NCBI GenBank assembly: GCA_013288645.1 | Contig: JABDBL010000001.1 | Location: 62,001-126,000 of the forward strand | Reading direction: 5' to 3' | DNA from: Candidatus Melainabacteria bacterium | Lineage (GTDB): Bacteria; Cyanobacteriota; Vampirovibrionia; Obscuribacterales; Obscuribacteraceae | Length of the DNA stretch: 64,000 nucleotides | In this document: in pieces, positions 1-9,333 of the stretch | How the letters are laid out: every line of letters begins with the position of its first letter | Position numbering within the stretch: position 1 is the first letter of the stretch | Made by a program: the position numbers and the translations under genes | Notes under the pieces: model-generated | What the model was told of the DNA's origin: nothing | The model's input: the letters and a program-made list of their open reading frames with translations, nothing else | The model's database searches: none

Positions 1-343
1 CTTTTACGCGGGCCACTAATTCTCTCAGGCGTACCGGTTTGGCTATATAATCGTTTGCCCCTAATTCAAGTCCTACTACAGTGTCAATTTCAGAAGTACG
101 GGCAGTTAACATGAGAATAGGCGTTCGCCGGTCGTGTGAGCGTACCCGTCTGCATACTTCTAGACCATCTAAACCCGGCATCATTAGGTCTAAAATAATA
201 AGATCGGGCTTTTCTTTTTCTGCTAATTCGATAGCTTTAAGTCCGTCGTGGGCTAATAAAGTCGAAAAACCTTCTTGGGTCAGCACATACTGAATAGAAG
301 TAGCAATGTCAGTTTCATCGTCAACAATGAGGAGCTTTTTCAT
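1..343 (-). CDS. Response regulator, receiver domain (partial, runs off left edge)
   Basis: Reading leftward from ATG at 343, the first 114 residues form a complete receiver domain. The acidic pocket is VDDE (D8, D9), the phospho-acceptor is D52 in LDLMMPG, T80 lies in MLTART and K102 in AKP. In this family phosphorylation at the Asp switches an output domain, usually a winged-helix DNA-binding domain of the OmpR type. The output domain lies outside the window, so the target is unknown. The protein would be cytoplasmic and partnered with a histidine kinase not seen here. It is divergent from the SpoIID-like gene at 470 and could share its upstream region, but no direct link is visible. Confidence 0.93.
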   Translation of the reverse strand, partial: MKKLLIVDDETDIATSIQYVLTQEGFSTLLAHDGLKAIELAEKEKPDLIILDLMMPGLDGLEVCRRVRSHDRRTPILMLTARTSEIDTVVGLELGANDYIAKPVRLRELVARVK

Positions 344-469
344 TTAGGTACTGCCGAAAACATAGATTATCTACCCTTGCTGTCTTTCATAGTAGCATCA
401 AGAGACAAAATAGGATCAAGAAGGATTTATGTAATAAGATTGGAATTGAAAGGGAACAAGGTCTTGAAT

Positions 470-1732
470 ATGTCTAGATTATTAGTTTTGTGGCAGGCGC
501 TTGGGACTTTATTGGCCACATTAGCAATAATATTGATTATCGACAGTGCAGCTAAGTCAGCAAATTCAGCCGCTGCCGCAAATTCAGCCATTGTTCCTAA
601 TATACATTTTGCGCCCTATCCGCCTATGGTATACCCAATGCGTGTAGGCATTTCTACTCGTAGTGGCTCAAATTATGTTTATTTATGGGAAACAGGAGCC
701 CTTTTTGTTGATGAAAAGCCTGTTTTTGCTTTGACTGCCCGCCATGTTTATAGTTTGGCCCATGGGCGTATTAGCGACATGGCAACTGGAGAAAGCTATC
801 CTTTACCCAGTAATCGTCGTGCTTATATAGCTAGCGAAAGGTATCGTGTTTGGGCTAATAACCGGTGGTATGGTGGTGTACTGGAAATTCTTTCCTTAGC
901 TGGACATATCACTTTAATCAATCTATTGGATTTGGAAGATTATTTAACTGGCGTAGTGCCAGCGGAGATGCCGGCTAGTTGGCATATAGAGGCTCTTAAG
1001 GCGCAAGCTGTGGCAGCAAGGAGCTATGCCTTTGCTCATACTGGAGCTGGCTCAAAATGGTATCGAACAGAAGGGTATGATGTTGTGCCTGATACACGCG
1101 ACCAAGTGTATAAAGGACAAGCTGTGGCGGCAAACTCTACCAACATGGCTGTCTGGCTTACCCGTGGCATTATTTTGAAAGATGCTGGTCGAGTAAAGCC
1201 AGGCTTTTACAGAGCTTGGGTGGGTGATGCGTTTGAAAATTTGAATATTAGGTCTGCACGAGTTACGAAAACATTGTTAGAAAAAATTACAGGTGTACCT
1301 GGCATAATTGGTGTGACTGTCAAACAATGGGACCAAACTGGCAATGCTCGCAGTATTCAGGTAATAGGAACTAAGAAAAATCGTGAAGTATACGGAATAG
1401 CTTTGGCAAAGATGTTGCATTTCAGTACAGCCGGTATTTTGGATATTAAGGAAGATGGTAGTGATTGGGTTTTTACTTATCGTGGACCAGGCAATGGCAG
1501 TCGTGGATTGAGCCAACATGGTGCTAATATGCTTGCTGCAAACGGTTGGCGATTTGAGCAAATACTACAACAGTATTATCAAGATGCTGATGGACAGCTA
1601 AGACTAGATTATATGGATCGATATAAAAGACCCGCTCCTCGTTATGTGCCTGCAGAGGTTAAGGGTGATACGCCTGTTGATGCGAAAGAAAATCTCAGCC
1701 AGCAGGAACAGGCTGATTTAGGCAGTAACTAA
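470..1732 (+). CDS. SpoIID/LytB domain secreted protein
   Basis: This 420-residue protein begins with a hydrophobic signal or anchor (SRLLVLWQALGTLLATLAI). Around residues 153-190 it has the SpoIID signature LEDYLTGVVPAEMP, then ALKAQAVAARSYA. Near 344-375 it has SQHGANMLAANG and ILQQYY. In endospore formers SpoIID is a peptidoglycan lytic transglycosylase; outside them, SpoIID/LytB-domain proteins are thought to act on cell-wall glycan or its modification. The open frame extends upstream to 275 but would overlap the divergent regulator gene. ATG 470 gives a proper signal sequence and has AAGG about 8 bases upstream, so it was chosen. Its 3' end overlaps the convergent TPR gene by 15 bases. 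The exact substrate cannot be read from sequence. Confidence 0.85.
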   Translation: MSRLLVLWQALGTLLATLAIILIIDSAAKSANSAAAANSAIVPNIHFAPYPPMVYPMRVGISTRSGSNYVYLWETGALFVDEKPVFALTARHVYSLAHGRISDMATGESYPLPSNRRAYIASERYRVWANNRWYGGVLEILSLAGHITLINLLDLEDYLTGVVPAEMPASWHIEALKAQAVAARSYAFAHTGAGSKWYRTEGYDVVPDTRDQVYKGQAVAANSTNMAVWLTRGIILKDAGRVKPGFYRAWVGDAFENLNIRSARVTKTLLEKITGVPGIIGVTVKQWDQTGNARSIQVIGTKKNREVYGIALAKMLHFSTAGILDIKEDGSDWVFTYRGPGNGSRGLSQHGANMLAANGWRFEQILQQYYQDADGQLRLDYMDRYKRPAPRYVPAEVKGDTPVDAKENLSQQEQADLGSN

Positions 1733-2665
1733 TGCGGGAACCGCTAAGGTCATATTTGGCGAGTCTAGATTGATTGTAATCGGCTCGTCATTTGAGTAAA
1801 CCGAACTTTCGGATGATGCAAAACTCATTTCCATGCCGCAAATTAGCAATGTGTCTAATTTGCTTTGCAGAGAAATAACTGGGTTGGCAAGTTCGCCAAA
1901 TTTATTTTTATAGACTTGTATAGCGAAAGACAAGTTATCAATCGCTCTGTTTATTTGTTTGGTATCAGTTTGTAATTCAGCCAATCTTAATGCACAGCTG
2001 GCAACACAAAGTGAATCTTTGCCATGCAAAGCCAGAAGTATACCTTTTTGTCTATTCATCATATATTCAGCTAAGCGCCATTTAGTTAGTTTTTTAAATA
2101 TATCGATAAGGGCATCGACAGTGTAATTAATCTCTGGCGAGCATGTTCCAAGATAGAATTCTTTGATCACCAGAACTCTTAAGTGCAGAGCTTCTGCTAA
2201 GTTATATTTTCCTTGTCGGCAATAGAAGGCTGCTAATTGGTCCAAGATTGGGCAAATATCTAGCGATTCATCTCCCAGCTCGCTTTCTTGTCTTTTCAAA
2301 AGCTCTTTGTAGAGAGCTTCTGATCTATCGAGATTTCCCCTTCTTTCATTTAACTGAGCAAGACTGAAAACGCATTGTACATAAATATAATGGTTCGAGG
2401 TAAAATATTGTTCGTAAGCTTTCAGTTCTATCCAGAGCAATTCTGATTGATCATCTTTGGCTTGGAACTCGTAATAATTTGCTAACTCATATAAGACCGC
2501 GGACAATAGATGAGGTTCTGGCTCATTCACAACGCGAGCAATAGCGATAACCTGCTTATAGAGGTCTTCGGCCATTTGGTATAAACCCTCTGCTCTGTGT
2601 TTTCTTGCCAGTTGAAGAATGGTGTTATAGGTATTGAGTCGTACAGTTTGCAGTTCTTGTTTCAC
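1718..2665 (-). CDS. TPR repeat protein
   Basis: A 315-residue cytoplasmic-looking protein without a signal peptide. Repeated helical motifs such as AEDLYKQVIAIA, SEALYKELLKRQ and AEALHLRVLVIKE are tetratricopeptide repeats of the kinesin-light-chain-like spacing, covering most of residues 10-260. TPRs mediate protein-protein contacts; no catalytic motif is seen, so the partner is unknown. The start is GTG, supported by AAGGA six bases upstream. It follows the DUF3160 gene by 16 bases on the same strand and is probably the last gene of the run that begins with the penicillin acylase. Codon use and composition match the neighbours. Confidence 0.8.
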   Translation of the reverse strand: MKQELQTVRLNTYNTILQLARKHRAEGLYQMAEDLYKQVIAIARVVNEPEPHLLSAVLYELANYYEFQAKDDQSELLWIELKAYEQYFTSNHYIYVQCVFSLAQLNERRGNLDRSEALYKELLKRQESELGDESLDICPILDQLAAFYCRQGKYNLAEALHLRVLVIKEFYLGTCSPEINYTVDALIDIFKKLTKWRLAEYMMNRQKGILLALHGKDSLCVASCALRLAELQTDTKQINRAIDNLSFAIQVYKNKFGELANPVISLQSKLDTLLICGMEMSFASSESSVYSNDEPITINLDSPNMTLAVPALVTA

Positions 2666-2681
2666 TTCTGTTCCTTACACC

Positions 2682-4985
2682 CTAATTTGGTTTAGCATTA
2701 GTTCGTTGAAATGTTTGACACCAGAATGGTGTTTCTAGGAAACCAAATTCTAACTGACGCTGCCAATGTTTTTCATTAATTTCTTCCCCGCCTTGTTCAC
2801 TATACGAGTATGTAGCACCGCGCAACAAGTAATAGGTATGTTTATATTGAACGATTGCAAAAAGAATGGCTGGATAACTAATCTCCATATTTACCCCTGT
2901 TAAGCGAAGCTCTGAATCAACATTATTGCCTTTAGATTTGCTGGTGGGAAAAGTGATAAATATTTTGCCTGGTAAGGGAGATTCGACGATGTTTAATAGC
3001 TTGTCAATAGTTCCTAGCAAGGCTTGGTCCTCGGCTTGCGGAAATTCTAGATCTAACTCCAATTTAGCAATTGAAGCCAATCGCTTAAGCAGACGAATAA
3101 AGTCATGGCTTTCATCTAAGTATTCGTTAGGAAATATTCCAGCTAAATTGAGGGAATTTTCTAAGTTTAACTGACTTTCGCCCAATTTATTGTATAAATC
3201 AAGTGCGGGCTCTAAATAATTGAAATTAGTATTAGTGCGCCAAGCACCGATACCAAATTTGCGAATGGTACTACTAATAGTGACAGGGCTTGCACTGGTT
3301 ATGTCAGTGCTTGTTGTCGGTTTAGCAGAAACATTCGACACATTTTCTGATGGCAGTTGTACCGAATTATTGCTTCGGCTCGATTTGAGTTTGGTAGTCA
3401 CGAAATTATCTACCCATGCGGCAGCTTGTCGCTCTAAGCAAAAGGTTCGCCATTGCTCAGTTTGAAATAATAATTGTGTGTGGTCTGGCCAAGGGTTAGA
3501 GAAAGCGCCAAAGATTTTCCAAAATGAATTGCGTGCTGCTGGATCAAAACTGGCAACGTTTTGATTTTCGACTAATTGATTGATAGCTAATTGATTCATA
3601 AACTGTTCGTCTAACTTAGCGGAATTTTTTGTCAATATTTTATTGGCCCAGTTAACACCATTATTGTGTAACAATAACAGTGCTATAGGGATGTAGCTGA
3701 AATTAGTAGCATTTTCTTGCTGAAAGACTGGACCCGGCAAAGATACGTCTTGCGCAGGAGTATACAGTGGTGTGAGTAAATGAAACTTAAGCTGTTTCTC
3801 TTTAGTTCTGTCGTTTCGGGAGAGAGAAAATATGGAAGTAGAGCTAAACTGTCTGGGTGCATTGCTTCTAATTGTTAACAGTAATCTTGCTCTATTAAGT
3901 GGATTGCTCAAAGCAGAGACCGAAATTTCAGAAGCATTAGCAGAAGTTAGTGCCTTTGCTAGGTTGTCTGGCAATAGATAAGTACCTTGTTCGGGGAATC
4001 TAATGGTTGAGCTAATGCTTAAATCTTGGGCAATTTTGTTAATTTGTTTCCAAATAATCAGGCCGGATTCTATTTTTTGCAGGTTGTTTGATTGAATCTT
4101 CGCCTTTATGATGCTTTGGAAGAGCAGGAAAGCACGTCTAAATTCGTTGCCATTGCCTACGGTAGTATCAGAAGCAGTATCACTTAGGTCGAGAAAGGAT
4201 TTGGCTAACCACTGATAACACGAGTAAAAACGCCCTATAGAGGCAGAAGTTTTGTAAAATCCAACGGGATTATAAAAAGAAAAGTCTTCCCAGCGGTGAA
4301 AAATAACCGAACGAGATAATTTGCCTCTTTTAAAGTTGTTCAATTCGTCTGTTACTAATTGACGAACACCAGCGTTGCTCGGTAGTGGAAAATCAGGTAC
4401 GAGTAATTTTATGGCTACCGTCAAAAACGCTAGATTGTATTTAAGCTCTTCCTTGACCTCAGCATCCTCTGTGTCTTTATAGTCAATCTCATTATTTCGA
4501 ATCATTGAAATCAGTAAAGATTCAAGACACGGAGAGAGTGAGCGCTCAATTACTTTTAGTCTAATATTATTTTGCAAAGTAAGAAGTGGATGTACGATGC
4601 TATCTGCGGTGACAAGACTAGAAATGCCATCTGTTCTGTTCTCACTATACAGTTGAGCAAAAGATTTTATATTGCCGTCATTAATAACAACAAAATAATT
4701 TTGCGAGAGTATTTCTTTTTCTGCGTCATCCAAACCAGGTATGCTCAAATAGCGAGTGGGGAAAGCAGGGAAAGTAGCTGGTATCCAATTCGACTGTTCT
4801 TTGTTTGGCTCATCTCCCAAGGGAATTGTCGGTCTGGCAAAATTATTAGGTGTACCGGTCGTATTATTCATACCAGAATTAGAAAAGAGGTTGTTGCCAC
4901 CTAAATTAAGCTGTGCTTGACCGGGCAAGCTAGAATAAATCATAAGGACATAGCACAGAACTGCGGTTAGAAAGATTAGTCTCAT
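2682..4985 (-). CDS. DUF3160-like secreted protein
   Basis: A 767-residue protein with an N-terminal signal peptide (RLIFLTAVLCYVLMIYSSLPGQA). The region near residue 90-130 (FVVINDG, then SSLVTADSIVHPLLTLQNN) matches the DUF3160 pattern of a conserved segment ending in a testable TxDxxxH-like motif. The C-terminus (YYLLRGATYSYSEQ, then INEKHWQRQL) matches the family's closing region. Function of DUF3160 is unknown; members are exported. A GTG three codons upstream (4994) is an alternative start, and neither has a clear ribosome binding site. It sits 41 bases downstream of serA and 16 bases before the TPR gene on the same strand. Family assignment is from recalled pattern, not a search. Confidence 0.65.
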   Translation of the reverse strand: MRLIFLTAVLCYVLMIYSSLPGQAQLNLGGNNLFSNSGMNNTTGTPNNFARPTIPLGDEPNKEQSNWIPATFPAFPTRYLSIPGLDDAEKEILSQNYFVVINDGNIKSFAQLYSENRTDGISSLVTADSIVHPLLTLQNNIRLKVIERSLSPCLESLLISMIRNNEIDYKDTEDAEVKEELKYNLAFLTVAIKLLVPDFPLPSNAGVRQLVTDELNNFKRGKLSRSVIFHRWEDFSFYNPVGFYKTSASIGRFYSCYQWLAKSFLDLSDTASDTTVGNGNEFRRAFLLFQSIIKAKIQSNNLQKIESGLIIWKQINKIAQDLSISSTIRFPEQGTYLLPDNLAKALTSANASEISVSALSNPLNRARLLLTIRSNAPRQFSSTSIFSLSRNDRTKEKQLKFHLLTPLYTPAQDVSLPGPVFQQENATNFSYIPIALLLLHNNGVNWANKILTKNSAKLDEQFMNQLAINQLVENQNVASFDPAARNSFWKIFGAFSNPWPDHTQLLFQTEQWRTFCLERQAAAWVDNFVTTKLKSSRSNNSVQLPSENVSNVSAKPTTSTDITSASPVTISSTIRKFGIGAWRTNTNFNYLEPALDLYNKLGESQLNLENSLNLAGIFPNEYLDESHDFIRLLKRLASIAKLELDLEFPQAEDQALLGTIDKLLNIVESPLPGKIFITFPTSKSKGNNVDSELRLTGVNMEISYPAILFAIVQYKHTYYLLRGATYSYSEQGGEEINEKHWQRQLEFGFLETPFWCQTFQRTNAKPN

Positions 4986-5035
4986 AAGACACACAATTAT
5001 CGTTAAACTACAAAGGGGATAATTATCTTGAGTGA

Positions 5036-6637
5036 TTAACTTGGAACATGAACTAACGATTCAAGAGATACAAAATGAGCTTTTCTGATGCCGGCCAAAT
5101 TTTCTATTTCTTTTAAAACAGACTGAGCTAGCAAGTCATCTAGACCCATTACCATAACGGCATCTTCTCGAGCAGCAATGCGAGCTAGGCTCATATTGCT
5201 GATATTGATATTGTGTTTAGCCAATACACTTGAAATCTTTGCTACCATGCCAGGCTGATCAGTGTGCGATGTAAATAGCATCATTTTCGCTGGATATAAA
5301 TTGATTGGGTGAGAATTGATTTTGGTTATAAGTGGTTCATCGTGAGCTAAAATTGTGCCTGTAAGAGAAATTTTGCTATTATCGGTTAGAAGAGTAATAG
5401 TTATTTCTTCTTGAAACTGATCTGTTTGATTATCTCTGCTATGGCGGACTTGGATGCCGTGATTTTTAGCAATTAAGTGCGCATTAACATAAGTTACACC
5501 GTCAATTCTTTTGGCTAACATACCGCGCAATGCGACAACTGCCAACGGCGAAATTTCTTTAGTGGCTAAATTTCCCTTCGCTACAATTTCTAGTTGTGAA
5601 GCTTCTCCATTTGCTAACTCGCAAGCTATGCTACCCATCGCTTCGGCTAGCCATATATATTTACCTAATTCACGCACTGCTTCTGGTTTCATTAAAGGTA
5701 AATTTACAGGACTTCTGGCAATGCCAGTCTCTAAAAAGTCACGAATTTGTTCAGCTAGGTCTATGGCCACATTGAACTGAGCTTCGTGAGTCGAAGCACC
5801 CAAATGAGGAGTCAAAATAACTTTATTGCCTAGCCTTAGAAGAGGAGAGTCTGCTGGAGGCTCAGTTTCAAAAACATCAAAAGCAGCTGCAGCTACATGA
5901 CCTGATTCTATAGCATCAGCCAAATCTGATTCATCTATAATACCGCCGCGGGCAGCATTGATAATTCTCACTCCCCGTTTCATCTTTGCTAAAGTGGTTT
6001 TATTGAGTAATTTACTTGTTTCATTGGTTTGTGGCACATGTATGGAAATAAAATCGGCTTTTCCCCATACCTCATCCAATGGTACCTTTTGCACATTTAA
6101 TTCAGTAGCGCGCTCAGCAGTAACAAAGGGATCATAAACAATTACTTTCATACCAAGGGCAGCAGCTGTATGAGCAACACGACTCCCTACTTTACCCATT
6201 CCTAATATAGCCAAAGTTTTGTTGAAAAGTTCCGTACCCACAAAATGTTTGCGTTCCCAGCAGCCGCTTTTCATACTTTTATCGGCGCTTGGAATATGAC
6301 GAGCTAAGCTCATCATTAAGGCCACTGCATGTTCAGCGGCACTAGCGGTGTTCCCTTCTGGCGAATTTAAAACTACGATACCACATTCGGTGGCAGTATT
6401 TATGTCGATATTGTCTACGCCCACTCCTGCACGTCCTATCACTTTGAGCTTTTTGCCAGCTTTAATAACTCCAGCTGAAACTTTAGTTCTGCTGCGTACC
6501 AATAATGCATCGTATTGGTTAATTGATGTTAGAAGTTCAGCAGCCGAAATTTCTGGCAGATAATCTACTGCTAAAGATTGGGACAGAATTTTTCTGCCTT
6601 CCTGGTTAACGTCGTCAGCAATTAAAACCCGCTGCAT
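5036..6637 (-). CDS. serA: D-3-phosphoglycerate dehydrogenase
   Basis: This enzyme oxidises 3-phosphoglycerate to 3-phosphohydroxypyruvate with NAD+, the first step of serine synthesis, in the cytoplasm. The 533-residue length matches the long bacterial type. Order of parts: substrate-binding lobe, NAD-binding Rossmann segment (LAILGMGKVGSRVA near 145), catalytic-Arg region (NAARGGI), catalytic-His region (LTPHLGASTHEAQ near 280), an intervening ASB-like domain, and a C-terminal ACT domain (FTSHTDQPGMVAKISSVL) that binds serine as feedback inhibitor in relatives. It follows the penicillin acylase gene by 37 bases and may be co-transcribed with it. No serine-responsive leader like that of serS is visible in the short gap. 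Confidence 0.97.
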   Translation of the reverse strand: MQRVLIADDVNQEGRKILSQSLAVDYLPEISAAELLTSINQYDALLVRSRTKVSAGVIKAGKKLKVIGRAGVGVDNIDINTATECGIVVLNSPEGNTASAAEHAVALMMSLARHIPSADKSMKSGCWERKHFVGTELFNKTLAILGMGKVGSRVAHTAAALGMKVIVYDPFVTAERATELNVQKVPLDEVWGKADFISIHVPQTNETSKLLNKTTLAKMKRGVRIINAARGGIIDESDLADAIESGHVAAAAFDVFETEPPADSPLLRLGNKVILTPHLGASTHEAQFNVAIDLAEQIRDFLETGIARSPVNLPLMKPEAVRELGKYIWLAEAMGSIACELANGEASQLEIVAKGNLATKEISPLAVVALRGMLAKRIDGVTYVNAHLIAKNHGIQVRHSRDNQTDQFQEEITITLLTDNSKISLTGTILAHDEPLITKINSHPINLYPAKMMLFTSHTDQPGMVAKISSVLAKHNINISNMSLARIAAREDAVMVMGLDDLLAQSVLKEIENLAGIRKAHFVSLESLVHVPS

Positions 6638-6674
6638 ATTCTACTTGATTACCTGTGAACTTCTAAGCTAGAAT

Positions 6675-9185
6675 TCACTCAACTGTATTGTCGAGGAAAA
6701 GTATGTGCCGTGCTGTCCGCCCAAGCTGATTTGACGAAAAGGCCATAGCGTGAAATTCCATTTTGCGCCAGGACTTGAGCTGACCATTGTACATTCTATC
6801 CTTGGAAAACAAGTGACCCGACTGTCCAAAAGTAAGACTGTGATAAAACTTGTCATTATCTGCCATATCGATAAGTAAGCGTGCGGTTGGGCCGGAATTG
6901 CATATATAAAGTGGAGATTCGTTGCTTATCTGATAATTGCAAGCATTTAAACAATCTTGGTCTGCATCTATGCCTATAGCTCCAGGAAAAATTGGACTGA
7001 AAGCATTTATGAGATTGGCTGGTATAAATCTTGCCAAGTTAGAACGGAAATCAAGTTGATGTAATTTTTGCCATTGCATTTTGTTTAGGCTATTGGATAC
7101 GGGGCTAGTTTGAAATATGAGCCTCAGATTTTTAAGTGATTGAGATAAGCAATCAAGGCTAAATATAGAAAAATCATGTTGAGTAATGGGCAATATATTA
7201 GCAGGCTGTTTGGTTAAAATGGTTGCAGTAAATTGAGTCCAATAGGGCCATTTATTCATATATTCGGTAGACAATTGCTCACCAATTTTGGCTTGTAATA
7301 TTTTTTTGGTTATATAAGTAATGAAGGATTCATAAATAGTGGCGGGAGCACTATCTGCTTTTAATTGCCCATCCCAATTACCCAGCATTGTTAAGGCGTC
7401 GTGCTGGTATATGTCGGCGTTTTTCGTACTGATGATTGCGTCGCTGACCATTTTGGTCACTAATTCACTTAAGGGCGCTTTAGCATCAGCCTGCATAGCA
7501 ATCATATTTTCTAAAGATAGTTTTGCGTTCGTTGTTTGACTCTTTGCTAGTATTTTTTTTGCTCTTAGTGCGGACCAGGTGCTGCCAGAGGACACCAAGG
7601 GTATGGTACTTTCGGCTGAACTTGTAGGATAAATTTGTCCTTCAGTAGCAACAATAAACTTGGGCGATGCTTGGGCATCACTATTTTGTTGGTCTTGCTC
7701 TTTTTGATTTAGGCGTAATGTTTCTCCGAAGTGTCTGTTATAACCGGTAATATATTTTCCGATATTTCCTGTGGTATCGGCATATAAAAATGCTTGCAGG
7801 CTGCCTCTATATTTTTCTAGAGCGTTAGTGAAATCTGACCAATTTTTCGCTTTATTCAAAGGCAATATTGAATCGATGATATTATTGGCGGGATTTGAAC
7901 CATACCAGTTTAAAGCTATCCCTATTTTTCCGTTTTTTGTGAGTAGTGGGCCATCCTTTGTTAGAGAGATTGTTTCCATCCGAATGGGGGCAAATCTTGA
8001 CGGTATTTCCTCTTGTATTTCCTTAGCTTGGAAAACCCCTTGTTTGTTTGAATATTGATTGGTAATTTTGTTGGAGAATGCTTCAACACAAAGTTCTTGA
8101 GATTGTGTTTTTAAATTTACAGTCCCCCAACTAAAAGAATCATTGCGGCCTATCAATATTCCAGGTACGCCAGGAATTGTTAATCCAGCAACATGTATAA
8201 AAGGTGTCCGTAATGACGATACGAAAAATAAATCAGGGAAATTAAATAAAGTATCTTTGTCACAGGCTAATAGTGCTCTTTCAGATTGTGACATCTCTTC
8301 TGATATTGCCCAAGCATGGCTTCCCCAGGATAATTGGGCAGGCGATGGCAAAGTGCTTATCAAATTGTATAAGGGCATAGTGAGAGAGTCGTATTTTTTT
8401 TGCCAGCCTACCTGGTTCAATGTCGGTCGACGCAAATCATATCTTTGAGAATCTAAAGCTGATTCTTTGGGCTTGGCGTCTTGTTCTCCGGTGGGAACAT
8501 AACTAGAATCTGATGACTGCTTTTCGGTATTCGGAATTGAGGTAGCTAGTTGACTGGATTTCAAAGAAGGGCCAAATAGTTGTTTGGCTAGCTCGACACC
8601 CCCTTTTTGTGCTATCGCGTTTTGTAAGACAGTTATTTGCCAGCACTCATCTGAGGCGTATTGCAAATATTTGAGTATTGCTAAAGTATCTTTTGGCTGC
8701 CATGGCTGGGGTTCATATCCAAGCAGGATAAATTCTAAAGGTAGTGTGCTTTGAGAAATATAACTATTTACACCCTGGCAATATGCTTTGAGCCAGTTTT
8801 TTGTTTCGGGTAATAGCAGGGGATATTCCGCTTCGGCTATTCTGTTGAAGCCAATAATGCGGGCTAATTTATCATTGGCTAAGCAACTATTGCCAAATAT
8901 TGCTGCCGTTTCTCCTTTAGCTATGCGGCGCAACATGTCCATTTGAAAAAGCCTCTGGGAGGCTGTAGTGAAACCTTGGGCAATAGTTAGATCTTTTTCA
9001 GAACAAGCTTCAATATACGGAACGTCTAATTGATCAAAATAAACTTTTGCTGGACGCTCTAAGGATGATATCTGAACTTTGCCGTCCAGTAATAGCGACT
9101 CACGGTGATTAATGAAAACAGCTAGAGCCAAAACGGCTATTAAAATTACCGATGAAATTAAAATAGTAAGTGATTTAGAATTCAC
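6675..9185 (-). CDS. Penicillin acylase family (S45) N-terminal nucleophile hydrolase
   Basis: An 836-residue precursor with an N-terminal membrane anchor or signal (TILISSVILIAVLALAVFI), so probably periplasmic. The alpha-chain segment contains VYFDQLDVPYIEACS and AQGFTTASQRLFQMDMLRR, typical of S45 acylases. The autoprocessing site is G-Ser289 in GSHAWAIS; the new N-terminal Ser is the nucleophile. Later RNDSFSWGTVN and the Asn-containing core fit the beta chain. Family members cleave amide bonds of beta-lactam side chains, acyl-homoserine lactones or acylated amino compounds; the natural substrate here is unknown. First gene of a same-strand run with serA. The usual residue after the Ser is Asn; His here is a known variation in the family. 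Confidence 0.9.
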   Translation of the reverse strand: MNSKSLTILISSVILIAVLALAVFINHRESLLLDGKVQISSLERPAKVYFDQLDVPYIEACSEKDLTIAQGFTTASQRLFQMDMLRRIAKGETAAIFGNSCLANDKLARIIGFNRIAEAEYPLLLPETKNWLKAYCQGVNSYISQSTLPLEFILLGYEPQPWQPKDTLAILKYLQYASDECWQITVLQNAIAQKGGVELAKQLFGPSLKSSQLATSIPNTEKQSSDSSYVPTGEQDAKPKESALDSQRYDLRRPTLNQVGWQKKYDSLTMPLYNLISTLPSPAQLSWGSHAWAISEEMSQSERALLACDKDTLFNFPDLFFVSSLRTPFIHVAGLTIPGVPGILIGRNDSFSWGTVNLKTQSQELCVEAFSNKITNQYSNKQGVFQAKEIQEEIPSRFAPIRMETISLTKDGPLLTKNGKIGIALNWYGSNPANNIIDSILPLNKAKNWSDFTNALEKYRGSLQAFLYADTTGNIGKYITGYNRHFGETLRLNQKEQDQQNSDAQASPKFIVATEGQIYPTSSAESTIPLVSSGSTWSALRAKKILAKSQTTNAKLSLENMIAMQADAKAPLSELVTKMVSDAIISTKNADIYQHDALTMLGNWDGQLKADSAPATIYESFITYITKKILQAKIGEQLSTEYMNKWPYWTQFTATILTKQPANILPITQHDFSIFSLDCLSQSLKNLRLIFQTSPVSNSLNKMQWQKLHQLDFRSNLARFIPANLINAFSPIFPGAIGIDADQDCLNACNYQISNESPLYICNSGPTARLLIDMADNDKFYHSLTFGQSGHLFSKDRMYNGQLKSWRKMEFHAMAFSSNQLGRTARHILFLDNTVE

Positions 9186-9333
9186 GATAATTTAACCGAC
9201 CCCGGATACAGTATGACAAGCTAAGAGTTATGTCAATAAAATTGAGGGGTGTCAAGTCTACCTCATCATAAGCGACCATTTAAAGCTTAGCGTATAATCC
9301 TTAGAAGAGACAATAATAATCGGCTGAGAAATA

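Noticed and set aside
275-469. Extended N-terminus of the SpoIID-like protein
   Set aside because: It overlaps the divergent response regulator, and the later ATG starts a proper signal peptide.
6668-6856. 62-codon minus-strand ORF inside the penicillin acylase
   Set aside because: It is an out-of-frame shadow of the acylase C-terminus.
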